Shown here: positions 8,991 through 18,195 of the stretch, in pieces | Layout: each line of letters opens with the position of its first letter | How positions within the stretch are numbered: the first letter of the stretch is position 1 | Assembly (NCBI GenBank): GCA_009993605.1 | Contig: JAACTB010000015.1 | Span: forward strand, 62,001-126,000 | Reading direction: 5' to 3' | Origin: Erythrobacter sp. | GTDB lineage: Bacteria > Pseudomonadota > Alphaproteobacteria > Sphingomonadales > Sphingomonadaceae | DNA: 64,000 nt | Notes under the pieces: model-generated | Database searches by the model: none | The model's input: the letters and a program-made list of their open reading frames with translations, nothing else | What the model was told of the DNA's origin: nothing | Program-made: the position numbers and the translations under genes

Positions 8991-9872
8991 ATGAGCTACA
9001 AACAGATCAAGAAGGCTGTTTTCCCCGTAGCCGGCATGGGCACGCGGTTCCTGCCCGCGACGAAAGCCGTGCCGAAGGAACTGCTTCCGATCGTCGATCG
9101 ACCGCTGATCCAGTATGCGGTGGACGAGGCGCGCGAGGCAGGCATCGAACAGATGATCTTCGTCACCGGGCGCGGCAAGACCGCCATCGTCGAACATTTC
9201 GACATCGCCTTCGAACTCGAGACGACGATGGGCGAGCGGGGCAAGGATCTCGGCGTGCTCGACCAGACCCGCGCGACGCCGGGCGACATCATCACGGTGC
9301 GCCAGCAGGTGCCCATGGGCCTCGGCCATGCGATCTGGTGCGCGCGCGCAGTGGTGGGCGACGAACCCTTCGCCATCTTCCTGCCCGACGAGCTCATGAT
9401 CGGCGAACCCGGCGGCGCGGGCTGCATGAAACAGATGGTCGATGCCTATGCGAAGACGGGAGGCAATCTCGTCAGCGTGCTGGAGGTGCCCCACGAAGAG
9501 GTATCGAGTTACGGCGTGATCGATCCGGGCGCCGAGGATGGCAATCTGACGGAAGTCAGGGGCCTGGTGGAGAAGCCCGCCGTGGCCGATGCCCCTTCGA
9601 ACAAGATCGTATCGGGCCGCTACATCCTCCAGCCCGAGGTGATGCGGATCCTCGAAGACCAGGAAAAGGGTGCGGGCGGCGAGATCCAGCTGACCGATGC
9701 GATGGCCAAGATGATCGGCGACCAGCCTTTCCACGCAGTCACTTTCGATGGCAAACGCTACGATTGCGGCAGCAAGCTCGGTTTCGTGGAAGCGACTCTG
9801 GCCCTTGCCTTGCAACGCGAGGATATGAGCGACAGCGTGCGCGAAATTGCTCAGCGTCTTTTGTCTGAATGA
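8991..9872 (+). CDS. galU: UTP--glucose-1-phosphate uridylyltransferase
   Basis: A 293-aa nucleotidyltransferase with the GalU N-terminal signature AVFPVAGMGTRFLPATK, then PKELLPIVDRPLIQYAVDEA, and later LVEKP and GGEIQLTDAM. It makes UDP-glucose from UTP and glucose-1-phosphate. ATG 8991 has an AGGAGA-like site (CGGAGA) upstream. It follows pgm in the same direction and precedes a glycosyltransferase, which fits precursor supply for exopolysaccharide. Confidence 0.95.
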   Translation: MSYKQIKKAVFPVAGMGTRFLPATKAVPKELLPIVDRPLIQYAVDEAREAGIEQMIFVTGRGKTAIVEHFDIAFELETTMGERGKDLGVLDQTRATPGDIITVRQQVPMGLGHAIWCARAVVGDEPFAIFLPDELMIGEPGGAGCMKQMVDAYAKTGGNLVSVLEVPHEEVSSYGVIDPGAEDGNLTEVRGLVEKPAVADAPSNKIVSGRYILQPEVMRILEDQEKGAGGEIQLTDAMAKMIGDQPFHAVTFDGKRYDCGSKLGFVEATLALALQREDMSDSVREIAQRLLSE

Positions 9873-9885
9873 CTGTAGGAGTGAC

Positions 9886-9899
9886 GGGCGGCGCCGCCC
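9886..9899 (+). terminator. GC-rich palindrome after galU
   Basis: The perfect 14-bp palindrome GGGCGGCGCCGCCC lies 13 bp after the galU stop. It can form a hairpin that weakens transcription into the following glycosyltransferase, but no T-run follows. Confidence 0.3.
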
Positions 9900-9956
9900 A
9901 TCTCTGATAAAGCGGCGCGGGGTCCGATCGAACGATGTCTGGGGGTTTGAGAATTG

Positions 9957-11093
9957 ATGCGCGAGCATAGCACCCGACCTTTGCGGATCCTCGCACCGAC
10001 GCGGTATCCGTGGCGCTTCAACAGCCCCCGGCAATCGCGCCACGCGATCACGAACCGGCCGTTCCTGCCGATGAACAAGATCGACGAACGGATCGAGGGT
10101 TTCACGATGTTCCCTCCATCCTTGCGGAAATACGATCTCGTGCACGCGTTCAATCGCATTCCGATCGGCCGGAAACCTTATCTGATCGGTTTCGAATCCC
10201 ACCTGCCGCGTGGCTTTTCGCTGGAATCCACTGCCTATTTCAGGGCTTTGACCAAATCTCTCGCCGGGAAGCGTTGCAGGGGGATCGTCGCGATTTCCAA
10301 GTTCTCCGAACAAATCTTCCGCAAAATGCACGCCGGAAGCGACATGGCGGACGCGCTTTATGAGAAGCTGGAAATGCGGTATCCCAATCTGGAAATCCCC
10401 TCCATCGAAGACCCAGCCCCCGATCTCGACGCGCCGCTGCAGCTGGTCTTCGTAGGGCATCATTTCGCCCGCAAGGGCGGGTGCGTCGCGGTCCGCCTGG
10501 CCGAACTCGCGCAGGAGGCGGGTGTCGATATGCGCATCACCATCGTTTCCGGACTGGCGATGGGAGGCGATATCTGGACCGATCCCGCGCGCGAGGACTA
10601 TTACAAGACCTGGGTAGACCGTTTGGAGAGAAGCAACATAACCCATTACCGATCGCTTCCCAACGATCAGGTACAGACATTGTTGCGAGCCGCGCATTTC
10701 TGTCTCTTGCCCACTTTCGGCGATACGTTCGGCTACAGCGCCATCGAAGCGATGGCCAATTACTGCCCGATGATCGCCACGCACCAGGGCGCACTGCCCG
10801 AATTCATCGAGGACGACAGGAACGGCATCCTGCTCGAGCTGCCGGTCGATTCCGATGGCCATTGGATCCACAGCTCCTCGCCGGACAGGGCTACGCCGGG
10901 GTTCGAGCGGATGTTTACCGATGAAATCGAGCGTCTGGCCAGTTCCGCGCTGACGCGCATCGTCGGCTATCTGAACGATCCGGCTGGCTATCGAGCCCTG
11001 CGCAGGGAGGCGCGCCGGACCGTCGAGAATACGTTCGCTGCCAAGGATGCAAACGTATTCTGGGACCGACGCTACGAGGAAGCGGTCGGATGA
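9957..11093 (+). CDS. Glycosyltransferase family 4-like protein
   Basis: A 378-aa GT-B enzyme. The C-terminal half shows LQLVFVGHHFARKGG and the GT4 acceptor/donor segment LPTFGDTFGYSAIEAMANYCPMIAT, with a Glu at the usual EX7E position. The N-terminal domain (ILAPTRYPW, YDLVHAFNRIP) is typical of bacterial glycosyltransferases that build surface polysaccharide. It starts at ATG 9957 and overlaps the next gene (ATGA at 11090). The sugar donor cannot be told from sequence. Confidence 0.75.
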   Translation: MREHSTRPLRILAPTRYPWRFNSPRQSRHAITNRPFLPMNKIDERIEGFTMFPPSLRKYDLVHAFNRIPIGRKPYLIGFESHLPRGFSLESTAYFRALTKSLAGKRCRGIVAISKFSEQIFRKMHAGSDMADALYEKLEMRYPNLEIPSIEDPAPDLDAPLQLVFVGHHFARKGGCVAVRLAELAQEAGVDMRITIVSGLAMGGDIWTDPAREDYYKTWVDRLERSNITHYRSLPNDQVQTLLRAAHFCLLPTFGDTFGYSAIEAMANYCPMIATHQGALPEFIEDDRNGILLELPVDSDGHWIHSSSPDRATPGFERMFTDEIERLASSALTRIVGYLNDPAGYRALRREARRTVENTFAAKDANVFWDRRYEEAVG

Positions 11094-11959
11094 TCCCGCC
11101 TCGCCTTCGCAAGAACTCTAACCGCCTCCCGATCCTCGGCGGGCTCGCCGTCGGCGCGGCGGTTCTGGCGATGTTTGCGCACACCCCGACCGGTGGATCG
11201 CTGCTGACGGTCCTGACGCCCGAGCCTGCGCCCGGCTCGGTTGCAAACCCCTATTGCCGGTCGCAACCGAGCGGCGATCTTCCCCCGCTCGACGTGTCGG
11301 ACATGCGCCTGTGGAATTACGGCGCCGCCTGGCACGCCTCGCAATGGGACAATGGTTTCAGCCGCATCCCCTGGCGATCCGATCACGTGTCGCTCGCGGA
11401 GAATGGTGACGTCATCCTGCGCCTCGATCCTTCGGGCGCGCCGCAGATCAAGTCCGAACGCCGGATCGCGATGGCCGATAGGGGCACATGGGAAACCGAA
11501 GTCACTCTGCCCGAAATGCGCGAGGGAATGGTCGTCGCCCCGCTATGGCTCTACAATCAGGATCGGCGCGAGGAGATCGATTTTGAATTCGCGGGCAGGA
11601 AAAGCCTCGACCTGAGCGTGCACGCCTATCCCGAGGGCGAACATCGCAAGACCACCATATCCGTTTTCAAGGGCATGGATTTTTCGAACTGCACGGTCCG
11701 CTTCAAGATTGTCGCCGACATCCCCGCCGGCTGGGCGTCGCTCTATGTCGAGGACGAGCTAGTCCATCGCTTCGAGAGGGAGGAGCTTGGATATTTCGTC
11801 ACCGGCAAAACGCGTCCGATCATCGAAATGTGGGCGGCGCGCGACGACCATGACGGTTTCGTCCAGTGGCTCGGCAAATGGCGGGATCTGCCGCCGGGAA
11901 AGGCGCTGACCATGCGCGTCCACGGCTATCGCTATTCACCCGCGACGGATGAGCGATAG
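11090..11959 (+). CDS. GH16-family glycanase-like protein, exported or membrane-anchored
   Basis: 289 aa. An N-terminal hydrophobic segment (LGGLAVGAAVLAMFAHT, ~17-32) looks like a signal anchor. The rest is a concanavalin-like fold with the GH16 active-site pattern EIDFEF (Glu162, Asp164, Glu166). Enzymes of this type (ExoK-like) trim or size exopolysaccharide in the periplasm or outside the cell. The gene sits between a glycosyltransferase and a Wzy-like polymerase with overlapping or near-abutting junctions, supporting a role in the same polymer. Confidence 0.7.
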   Translation: MIPPRLRKNSNRLPILGGLAVGAAVLAMFAHTPTGGSLLTVLTPEPAPGSVANPYCRSQPSGDLPPLDVSDMRLWNYGAAWHASQWDNGFSRIPWRSDHVSLAENGDVILRLDPSGAPQIKSERRIAMADRGTWETEVTLPEMREGMVVAPLWLYNQDRREEIDFEFAGRKSLDLSVHAYPEGEHRKTTISVFKGMDFSNCTVRFKIVADIPAGWASLYVEDELVHRFEREELGYFVTGKTRPIIEMWAARDDHDGFVQWLGKWRDLPPGKALTMRVHGYRYSPATDER

Positions 11960-11965
11960 GTCGCC

Positions 11966-13207
11966 GTGACCCAAATGGCAGCGAGATACGGGCATGCCCG
12001 ACCAGCCGGGCGCGATCTGCGGATCGACAGCGCGATCGATATCGCGCTGGTGTGCACGGTGCTGTTCGCGATCCTCTTCAATCTCTTCATCGGACCGCTG
12101 ACGCCCCTGATCCTGGCTGGGGTGACGGGCGTCTACTGCGTGATCCGGCGCGATCGTCTGCCATCGCTTTTGCTCGACACCTGGCCGCTGCTCCTGCTCC
12201 CGGCCTTCGCGATCGGATCGGTCCTGTGGTCGATCGATGCAGGCGAGACGACCAAAGCGGGTCTCCTCTACCTGCTGACGATCCTCGTCGCCCTGATCCT
12301 GGGATCGGGGGTCCGGCGCATCGATCTGCTGAAAGCGGTGTTCTTCTCGTTTCTGGTCTTTACCGTTCTGTCGTGGATCGGCGGATCCCCTCAAACGGGC
12401 CCCCGCGCCTTTCAGGGCCTTCTCGCCTCGAAAAATGCGATGGGCGAGCTGAGCGGGGGACTCGTCTTGGCGGCGATCTGCCTCTTTTCCGACGCGGCTT
12501 CGCAAAGGAAATGGTTGCTCGCGATCACGTGCCTTCTCGGCCTCGCGCTGGGCGCAGTGAGCCTGTGGCTGGCCGAGGCGACGACGGCGACGATCGCCAC
12601 CGGGACCGCGTCTCTGTGCGCGATCGTCTGGCTGGCCACTTTGCGGCTCGATGCCCAGTCGCGAACCTTCCTGTTCCTGTTCGCGATCGTCTTCAGCGCG
12701 ATCGTGTTCGGTATATTCTATTATTTTCAGGACGTCATTTTCGATTACGTCCTGGGCGCCAGCGGCAAGGATACCACGCTTACCGGCCGAACGGATATCT
12801 GGCGCGTCGCCGATGGCCTGATCGCGGAGCGACCGTGGCTCGGCATCGGCTACAACACGTTCTGGCATCCGGGCAATCTCGAAGCCGAGGCGTTGTGGAG
12901 GCAGTTCGGGATCGGGAATCGCAGCGGGTTCAATTTCCACAACACCTACCGCGAGATCACGGTCCATCTGGGCTATGTGGGGTTCGCACTGTTCCTCGCC
13001 GTGTCCGTGATCGGCACGCTCGGGCTGTTTCTGGGCACGATGCGCAAGCCCAGCATCCCGCTCGTCTTCCTGTGCGCGCTCATGATAAGTTCGGCCATCA
13101 AACTGCCGTTCGAAAGCTTCGGCTTCGGCGCGATGCAACTGTTCGGCATCCTGACCTTCGCCGCGATCTCGGCGGGTTACACGACCTTCAGGCTGCGCAG
13201 TGCCTGA
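11966..13207 (+). CDS. O-antigen ligase/polymerase (Wzy/WaaL-like) membrane protein
   Basis: A 413-aa polytopic protein with about ten to twelve hydrophobic helices. A large periplasmic loop holds GRTDIWRVADGLIAERPWLGIGYN and FHNTYREITVHLGYVG, the typical Wzy_C/O-antigen-ligase signature (H-x-x-Y-x-E). It probably polymerises or ligates the repeat units built by the upstream enzymes. GTG 11966 is the longest start; ATG 11975 is possible. It ends 18 bp from the convergent S9 peptidase gene. Confidence 0.78.
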   Translation: MTQMAARYGHARPAGRDLRIDSAIDIALVCTVLFAILFNLFIGPLTPLILAGVTGVYCVIRRDRLPSLLLDTWPLLLLPAFAIGSVLWSIDAGETTKAGLLYLLTILVALILGSGVRRIDLLKAVFFSFLVFTVLSWIGGSPQTGPRAFQGLLASKNAMGELSGGLVLAAICLFSDAASQRKWLLAITCLLGLALGAVSLWLAEATTATIATGTASLCAIVWLATLRLDAQSRTFLFLFAIVFSAIVFGIFYYFQDVIFDYVLGASGKDTTLTGRTDIWRVADGLIAERPWLGIGYNTFWHPGNLEAEALWRQFGIGNRSGFNFHNTYREITVHLGYVGFALFLAVSVIGTLGLFLGTMRKPSIPLVFLCALMISSAIKLPFESFGFGAMQLFGILTFAAISAGYTTFRLRSA

Positions 13208-13225
13208 GCCGTCGGGCGCGATGGC

Positions 13226-15346
13226 CTAGCGTTGCCAACCGTCCCTGTACCGCTCGAACCAGGCGAGGATCGCCGCTGCCTTGGCGGCGCTGTGCGAGGG
13301 ACGGGCCGCGATGCTCCCGTGGCTGGCACCGGGGACCTTGACCAGAGCGGTCGGCACGCCGCGCAGGCGGAGCGCCGTGTAATACTGCTCGGATTCGCTG
13401 ACCGGCGTGCGATAATCCTCGCTTCCCACCACGACCAGCGTGGGCGTTTCCACATTGCCGACCAGCGAGAGGGGCGATCGCGACCAGTAGAGTTCGGGAG
13501 CCTCCCACGGCTGCGCGCCCAGCCAGTAGGTGCCGAAAAAGGCCGCGCCATCGGCGGTCAGCACCTGCGTCGCCCAGTTGATGACTGGCTTCTGGGTCGC
13601 CGCCGCCTTGAACCGGTCGGTCTTCCCAACGATCCAGCTGGTCAGCACGCCCCCGCCCGATCCGCCGGTGACGAAGAGGGCGTCGGGGTCCGCGATCCCC
13701 TCGGCGATCGCCGCGTCGACGATGCTGATGAGGTCGAAATAATCGTTACCGGGATAGGTCTTGTCGATCGCGTTCGCGAAGGCCTCGCCATAGCTGGTCG
13801 ACCCGCGCGGATTGGGTGAAAGCACGGCATAGCCCGCTGCTGCATAAAGCTGGTTGTCGGTAGCGAAATGCGGGCCGTAGGCGGCGAATGGCCCGCCGTG
13901 GATTTCGAGGATCAGCGGCACGCGCTGCCCTTCGACATAGCCGGGCGGGAGAGTGAGCCACCCTTCGATCGGCATCCCGTCATGGCTCGACGCAGTGCTG
14001 ATCTTGCGCACCTCGCCCATCGCCTTCGCTTCGCGCAGCGAGCGGTTGAGATCGGTCAGGATGCGCGTGTCGCCATTTCGCGTCAGCCGCAATTCCGCCG
14101 GGCGCGTCGGCGGCCCTCCGGTCGATGCGATCGCGTCACCGTCCGAAACCGAGAAGCTGCCCCCGGTGTAGGGCCGGTCCAACCCGCCGCCGGACAGCCC
14201 TGCGGCAACGTCGCGAACCGATCCGTCGAGCGCGATGCGTGCCACGCGGGTCTCGCCCGCGATATCGTATTGCGCATAGATCGCGCGGCCATCGGAATCC
14301 CATTCGATATTCGTGGGGCTGAAGTCCCAGTCAGCGGTCAACAGGCGCCGGTTCGATCCGTCGCGGTCCATGACGTAAAGATCGTCGTTCTCATAGGCGC
14401 GGAGCGCATCGTCGAAGCCGAGATAGGCGATGCTGCGCCCATCGGGCGAAACGCGGGGGCTGTGATCGGGGCCGTCGCGACTGGTCAGCTGCGCCACGCG
14501 CCCGCTCGCGATATCGAGCGCGTGGATTTCCCCTTCCACCGGATCGGTCTGCCAGTCTTCGTTGCGGTTCGCGCCGAAATAGATCGTGCGTCCATCGGGC
14601 GACCACGACAGCGGCCCCCCGTCATGGTTCGGCCCGAAGGTGAGCTGGCGCGGCGCGCCGCCGGTGGCGGGAATGACGAAGATCTTCTCAAAGCCCGGCT
14701 TCAGATAGCCCGCCCCGTCCGCGCGATAGGTGAGGAGGTCGTAGATTTCGAGCGGCTCGGCCCATTCGGCGCCCTCGGGCCGGTTCACGGGCGCGGCGCC
14801 GAGCTTCGGCGCATCGTCCTCGACCAGCATCGTATAGGCGATCGAGCGCCCGTCAGGGGACCACGCCATGCTCGACGGGGCGGTCGGCAATCCGGTCAGC
14901 CGCACCGCCTCGCCCGCATCCATGAAGCGCACCCAGAGCTGCGCGCTGCCGCCGCTGGTCGAAATATAGGCCAGGCGATCGCCCGTCGGCGACCAGCTGG
15001 GCGCAAAGGCGTTACCGTCCTGTCCGGCGAGCGGCGTCTCCTCTCCGCTGCGCGCATCGACCAGCCAGATCGCGCTGCGCGTGCTGTCGCTCATGACGTC
15101 GTTGGAACGCCGCACATAGGCGATCCGCGACCCGTCGGGGCTGATCTGCGGATCGGACGCGATCGCGAGATCGAACAGGTCCGCGCCCGTGAAGCGCCTT
15201 TCGGGGCCTTCGCGCACGGTCCCGGTGGCGGAGGCAGCCTGCGGACCTGCGCTCTGCGATTCCGGCGGCGGGGCATCCTGAGCGGCGAGGCCTGCCGGCA
15301 GGAAGGCAAGCGCAGTCGATCCCGCGAGAATGGCCAGCAGCTTCAT
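13226..15346 (-). CDS. S9-family peptidase (dipeptidyl-peptidase/acyl-aminoacyl-peptidase type), secreted
   Basis: 706 aa with a clear signal peptide (LLAILAGSTALAFLPAGLAAQ). A WD40/PD40-like propeller has repeated ISPDGSRIAY / WSPDGR blades, followed by a C-terminal alpha/beta hydrolase domain. The catalytic triad is visible: Ser563 in GGSGGG, Asp in VGSEDYRTP and His in GASHGS. It should cut dipeptides or acyl-amino acids in the periplasm. It is convergent with the Wzy-like gene and divergent from the HAD gene. A lasso isopeptidase role was considered but not supported by position. Confidence 0.88.
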   Translation of the reverse strand: MKLLAILAGSTALAFLPAGLAAQDAPPPESQSAGPQAASATGTVREGPERRFTGADLFDLAIASDPQISPDGSRIAYVRRSNDVMSDSTRSAIWLVDARSGEETPLAGQDGNAFAPSWSPTGDRLAYISTSGGSAQLWVRFMDAGEAVRLTGLPTAPSSMAWSPDGRSIAYTMLVEDDAPKLGAAPVNRPEGAEWAEPLEIYDLLTYRADGAGYLKPGFEKIFVIPATGGAPRQLTFGPNHDGGPLSWSPDGRTIYFGANRNEDWQTDPVEGEIHALDIASGRVAQLTSRDGPDHSPRVSPDGRSIAYLGFDDALRAYENDDLYVMDRDGSNRRLLTADWDFSPTNIEWDSDGRAIYAQYDIAGETRVARIALDGSVRDVAAGLSGGGLDRPYTGGSFSVSDGDAIASTGGPPTRPAELRLTRNGDTRILTDLNRSLREAKAMGEVRKISTASSHDGMPIEGWLTLPPGYVEGQRVPLILEIHGGPFAAYGPHFATDNQLYAAAGYAVLSPNPRGSTSYGEAFANAIDKTYPGNDYFDLISIVDAAIAEGIADPDALFVTGGSGGGVLTSWIVGKTDRFKAAATQKPVINWATQVLTADGAAFFGTYWLGAQPWEAPELYWSRSPLSLVGNVETPTLVVVGSEDYRTPVSESEQYYTALRLRGVPTALVKVPGASHGSIAARPSHSAAKAAAILAWFERYRDGWQR

Positions 15347-15544
15347 GTCGTCGTCCCTTTCGCAAATCCCGTTTCAATCGCACGCTGCTGCATCGGCGCG
15401 TCTCGTGTCAATCGCGCCGGTCCGACAGGCCGCTGCGGCGATGCGCCGTTTACCTCCCGTAAACCATACCGGGCTACCCCTTACGGGGACTGCAATTCCG
15501 AATTCGTCGCCCGCTTCCTTCGTCAATCCAACAGGATATCGACC

Positions 15545-17980
15545 ATGTCATCAGCCATCCAGCCGCACCAGATCGCAAGCTTGCTCACCGACTGGCCAGA
15601 CCTGCGCTGCCTGTCGCTCGACTGCTTCGACACCCTGCTGTGGCGCGACGTGCGCGAGCCGCGCGATCTTTTTCATGCCCTTCCCGATACCAGTCTCGTC
15701 CAGCGCGTCGTGGCGGAAGCGCGGGCACGCCAGGCCGTTGAAAGCCGGGGGCATTTCAACGAGGTCGCGATCGCGGACATCTATCGCCAATTGCTTCCCA
15801 ACGCCGACAAGGCCGCGATCCAAGCCGCGATCGAAGCCGAACTGGCGGTGGAAGCCCGCCACTGTTTCGCCTTCGCACCCGTCGCGGATCTGATGAGGCA
15901 GGCGAAGGAACGCGGCCTCAGGATCGTCATCGTCAGCGACACCTATTTCGATTCCGCCCAGCTGCGCCGCCTCATAGAAATGGCGGCTGGAAGCGAAATC
16001 GCCGATCTTATCGATGAGGTCTTCTGCTCCAGCCAGTTCGGCAAGGCCAAGGCGCAGGGGCTTTACGGCAATGTCCTGCGCAAGCTGAAGCTGCCGCCCG
16101 AAACGATCCTGCATCTCGGCGACAATGCCGTTGCCGACGTGGGAGGCGTGGCACCGTTCGGCGTCAACACCGTCCATCTGCAGCAGTTCACCGAAGCGTG
16201 CGATCAGCGGTTGAGGCTCGAAGCGACGCTGGACGGGATGATTCATACCTCGTCATCGTCGACTGTCGCGCAGGCGCTTCCCCATCGCGCGGCGCTCGCG
16301 CTGCTGGAACCGCAAGTGGAAGACGCGGCAGAGCGTCTCGGCCTGACGACGCTCGGCCCGATCTTCCACGGCTTCGATAGCTGGCTCGAGGCCGAAGCGG
16401 CGGAGCTCGAGCGCGAACACGGCGGGACGGTCCATTGGCTTTTCATGATGCGCGACGGGCATCTGGCCCGGCTGGTCCATGCTCAGGCGCGACCGGATCA
16501 GCCGACCCACGCGATCGAGATCAGCCGCTTCACCGCGACGGCGGCATCCCTGCGCGACGATGCCGCGCTGACCCGGTTTCTCGAAGCCGATAAGAACACC
16601 CCGGGCGATATTCTCGCGCGACAAATGCTTGTGCCCGAAAAGGAAATCGATCGCCTGTGCACAGGCCGCGATCCGCTGACGGCGCGCGAAGCGGTTCTTG
16701 CCGCCCTGAAGGGAGGGCAAATGCGCAAATCGGTCGTGCGCGCGTCGCGGGCCTATGCCGATCGGCTCGTCGAACACGTCCGCAGCACGGTCAACTCGGC
16801 CAAGGGCGACACGCTCATGATGGTCGATCTCGGATATAACGGGACGGTTCAGAACCTGGTCGAGCCGCTGCTTCGCGAACGCTTCCAAACGCACGTCGCC
16901 GGACGATACCTACTCATGCGCGAAATCGTGCGGTACGGTCTCGACAAGAGCGGCTATATCGGCCCGGATCATCACGACGCCTTCACGCTGGACGCGATGT
17001 GCTCGAATGTCTCGGTCTTCGAACAGCTCTCCACCAATCCGAGCGGATCGGTGGTCGATTACGAAGCGGACGGCACGCCGATCCGCAAGGCGAACATCAT
17101 CGTAAGCGCCCAGAGCGAGGTCCGCGAGCGAGTCCAGCAAGGGTGCCTGCGTTTCCAGCGCGAAGCGCCAGCTGCGCGCACGCGTGCCGACGGGGCGATC
17201 GAACCGCAGCTGTGGCGCCAGGGCGCGGCATCCGCGTTGATGCGGCTGATGTTCCTGCCCATGCCGGAAGAGCTCGCAGTGATCGAAGCCTTCGAACACG
17301 ACATCAATCTCGGCACGGAACAGACCAGCCAGCTGTTCGACAAGGATCATTCCCGCCAAGCTCTGCGCGAACGCGGCCTGTTCTACATGAACGCGTCGGA
17401 CCGGATGTATCTCCCCGCCGAATTGCAGGGGCAGGGAATGGCCACGAGGCTGAGCCTCTTGGCCCAGCGCCGGTTCGGCCTGCCGCTGACATTCGCCGAC
17501 AGCATGGACGCGACGATCGATCTTCCGGTCATCTTCGCCGACCAGAACAACGCGGTCCTCGAAACGATCACGGCGTCCGGCACGCATGACGGACATTTCA
17601 TGGCGGCCATTCCGATCGGGACCGGGCAATTTTCGCTCGCGCTCAATTTCGGCACCCTGTTCGAATGGTTGCAGATCGACAGCCTGACTTTCTACAAGGT
17701 CGAGGATTTCCTCTCCAACGAGCCCGAATATCGTCGCGATCGGTGGGACGCGCAGCCCCTGTTCGAGAATATGGTCGAAGAGGCGAAGGGACTGCTCCGC
17801 TGCGAGACCAGGGACAGCTTCGTGATGGTCCCTCCCCCGCCCGTCGCGACCGGCGAGCCTCTGCTCCTCGCCTGCGTGTTCCGGCCGATCGTTTCGCGAC
17901 AGGACGGCGTGCCGGCGACCGGCGCGATGCAGGGGTCGGACACGCATATTCGGGCCGTTCCGCACGAAGCCAACGCCTGA
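15545..17980 (+). CDS. Large HAD-superfamily protein of polysaccharide loci
   Basis: 811 aa. The first ~220 residues form a HAD hydrolase with motif I LDCFDT (Asp26, Asp29), motif II IVIVSDTYF, and motif III/IV around GKAKAQGLY and HLGDNAVADV. The remaining ~590 residues have no domain I can name. They contain WLFMMRDGHLAR and TLMMVDLGYNGTVQN and are shared with HAD proteins found in glycosyltransferase clusters (COG5610 type). The start ATG 15545 has AGGA upstream. The substrate is unknown; a sugar-phosphate or lipid-linked intermediate is a guess. Confidence 0.6.
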   Translation: MSSAIQPHQIASLLTDWPDLRCLSLDCFDTLLWRDVREPRDLFHALPDTSLVQRVVAEARARQAVESRGHFNEVAIADIYRQLLPNADKAAIQAAIEAELAVEARHCFAFAPVADLMRQAKERGLRIVIVSDTYFDSAQLRRLIEMAAGSEIADLIDEVFCSSQFGKAKAQGLYGNVLRKLKLPPETILHLGDNAVADVGGVAPFGVNTVHLQQFTEACDQRLRLEATLDGMIHTSSSSTVAQALPHRAALALLEPQVEDAAERLGLTTLGPIFHGFDSWLEAEAAELEREHGGTVHWLFMMRDGHLARLVHAQARPDQPTHAIEISRFTATAASLRDDAALTRFLEADKNTPGDILARQMLVPEKEIDRLCTGRDPLTAREAVLAALKGGQMRKSVVRASRAYADRLVEHVRSTVNSAKGDTLMMVDLGYNGTVQNLVEPLLRERFQTHVAGRYLLMREIVRYGLDKSGYIGPDHHDAFTLDAMCSNVSVFEQLSTNPSGSVVDYEADGTPIRKANIIVSAQSEVRERVQQGCLRFQREAPAARTRADGAIEPQLWRQGAASALMRLMFLPMPEELAVIEAFEHDINLGTEQTSQLFDKDHSRQALRERGLFYMNASDRMYLPAELQGQGMATRLSLLAQRRFGLPLTFADSMDATIDLPVIFADQNNAVLETITASGTHDGHFMAAIPIGTGQFSLALNFGTLFEWLQIDSLTFYKVEDFLSNEPEYRRDRWDAQPLFENMVEEAKGLLRCETRDSFVMVPPPPVATGEPLLLACVFRPIVSRQDGVPATGAMQGSDTHIRAVPHEANA

Positions 17981-17994
17981 AGGCGACGGGATCC

Positions 17995-18018
17995 CCCGGT
18001 CCCGGAGGCGGGACCGGG
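17995..18018 (+). terminator. Strong GC hairpin after the HAD gene
   Basis: CCCGGTCCC (17995-18003) and GGGACCGGG (18010-18018) form a perfect 9-bp stem with a six-base loop, 15 bp after the stop. No T-run follows. It is a plausible terminator in the 215-bp space between the convergent HAD and kdsA genes, where I see no other feature. Confidence 0.5.
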
Positions 18019-18195
18019 CGGCGCCCCCCAGCAGCGATGCCATCGCGCAAAGCTTGATTCCGACAAGTGACTGAAGGGAGCGGCGCTCGCTCCGACACTG
18101 GGATCACGCGACAATGGCTGGCGGCGGTCTGCTGGTCGCGCGCAATCGGGGTTCAGGCGATCGGAGACGAGGTCGCCGCGATCAGAAACGCGTGA

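Noticed and set aside
13226..15346. S9 peptidase as a lasso peptide isopeptidase
   Set aside because: Lasso isopeptidases are S9-like, but they sit beside a receptor in clusters that lack an ABC exporter. This gene is 7.5 kb away beyond polysaccharide genes and looks like a general dipeptidyl-peptidase.
13868..15544. Long N-terminal extension of the HAD protein
   Set aside because: The open frame runs antisense through the S9 peptidase gene and is Arg/Ala-rich. The HAD motif I begins just after ATG 15545.
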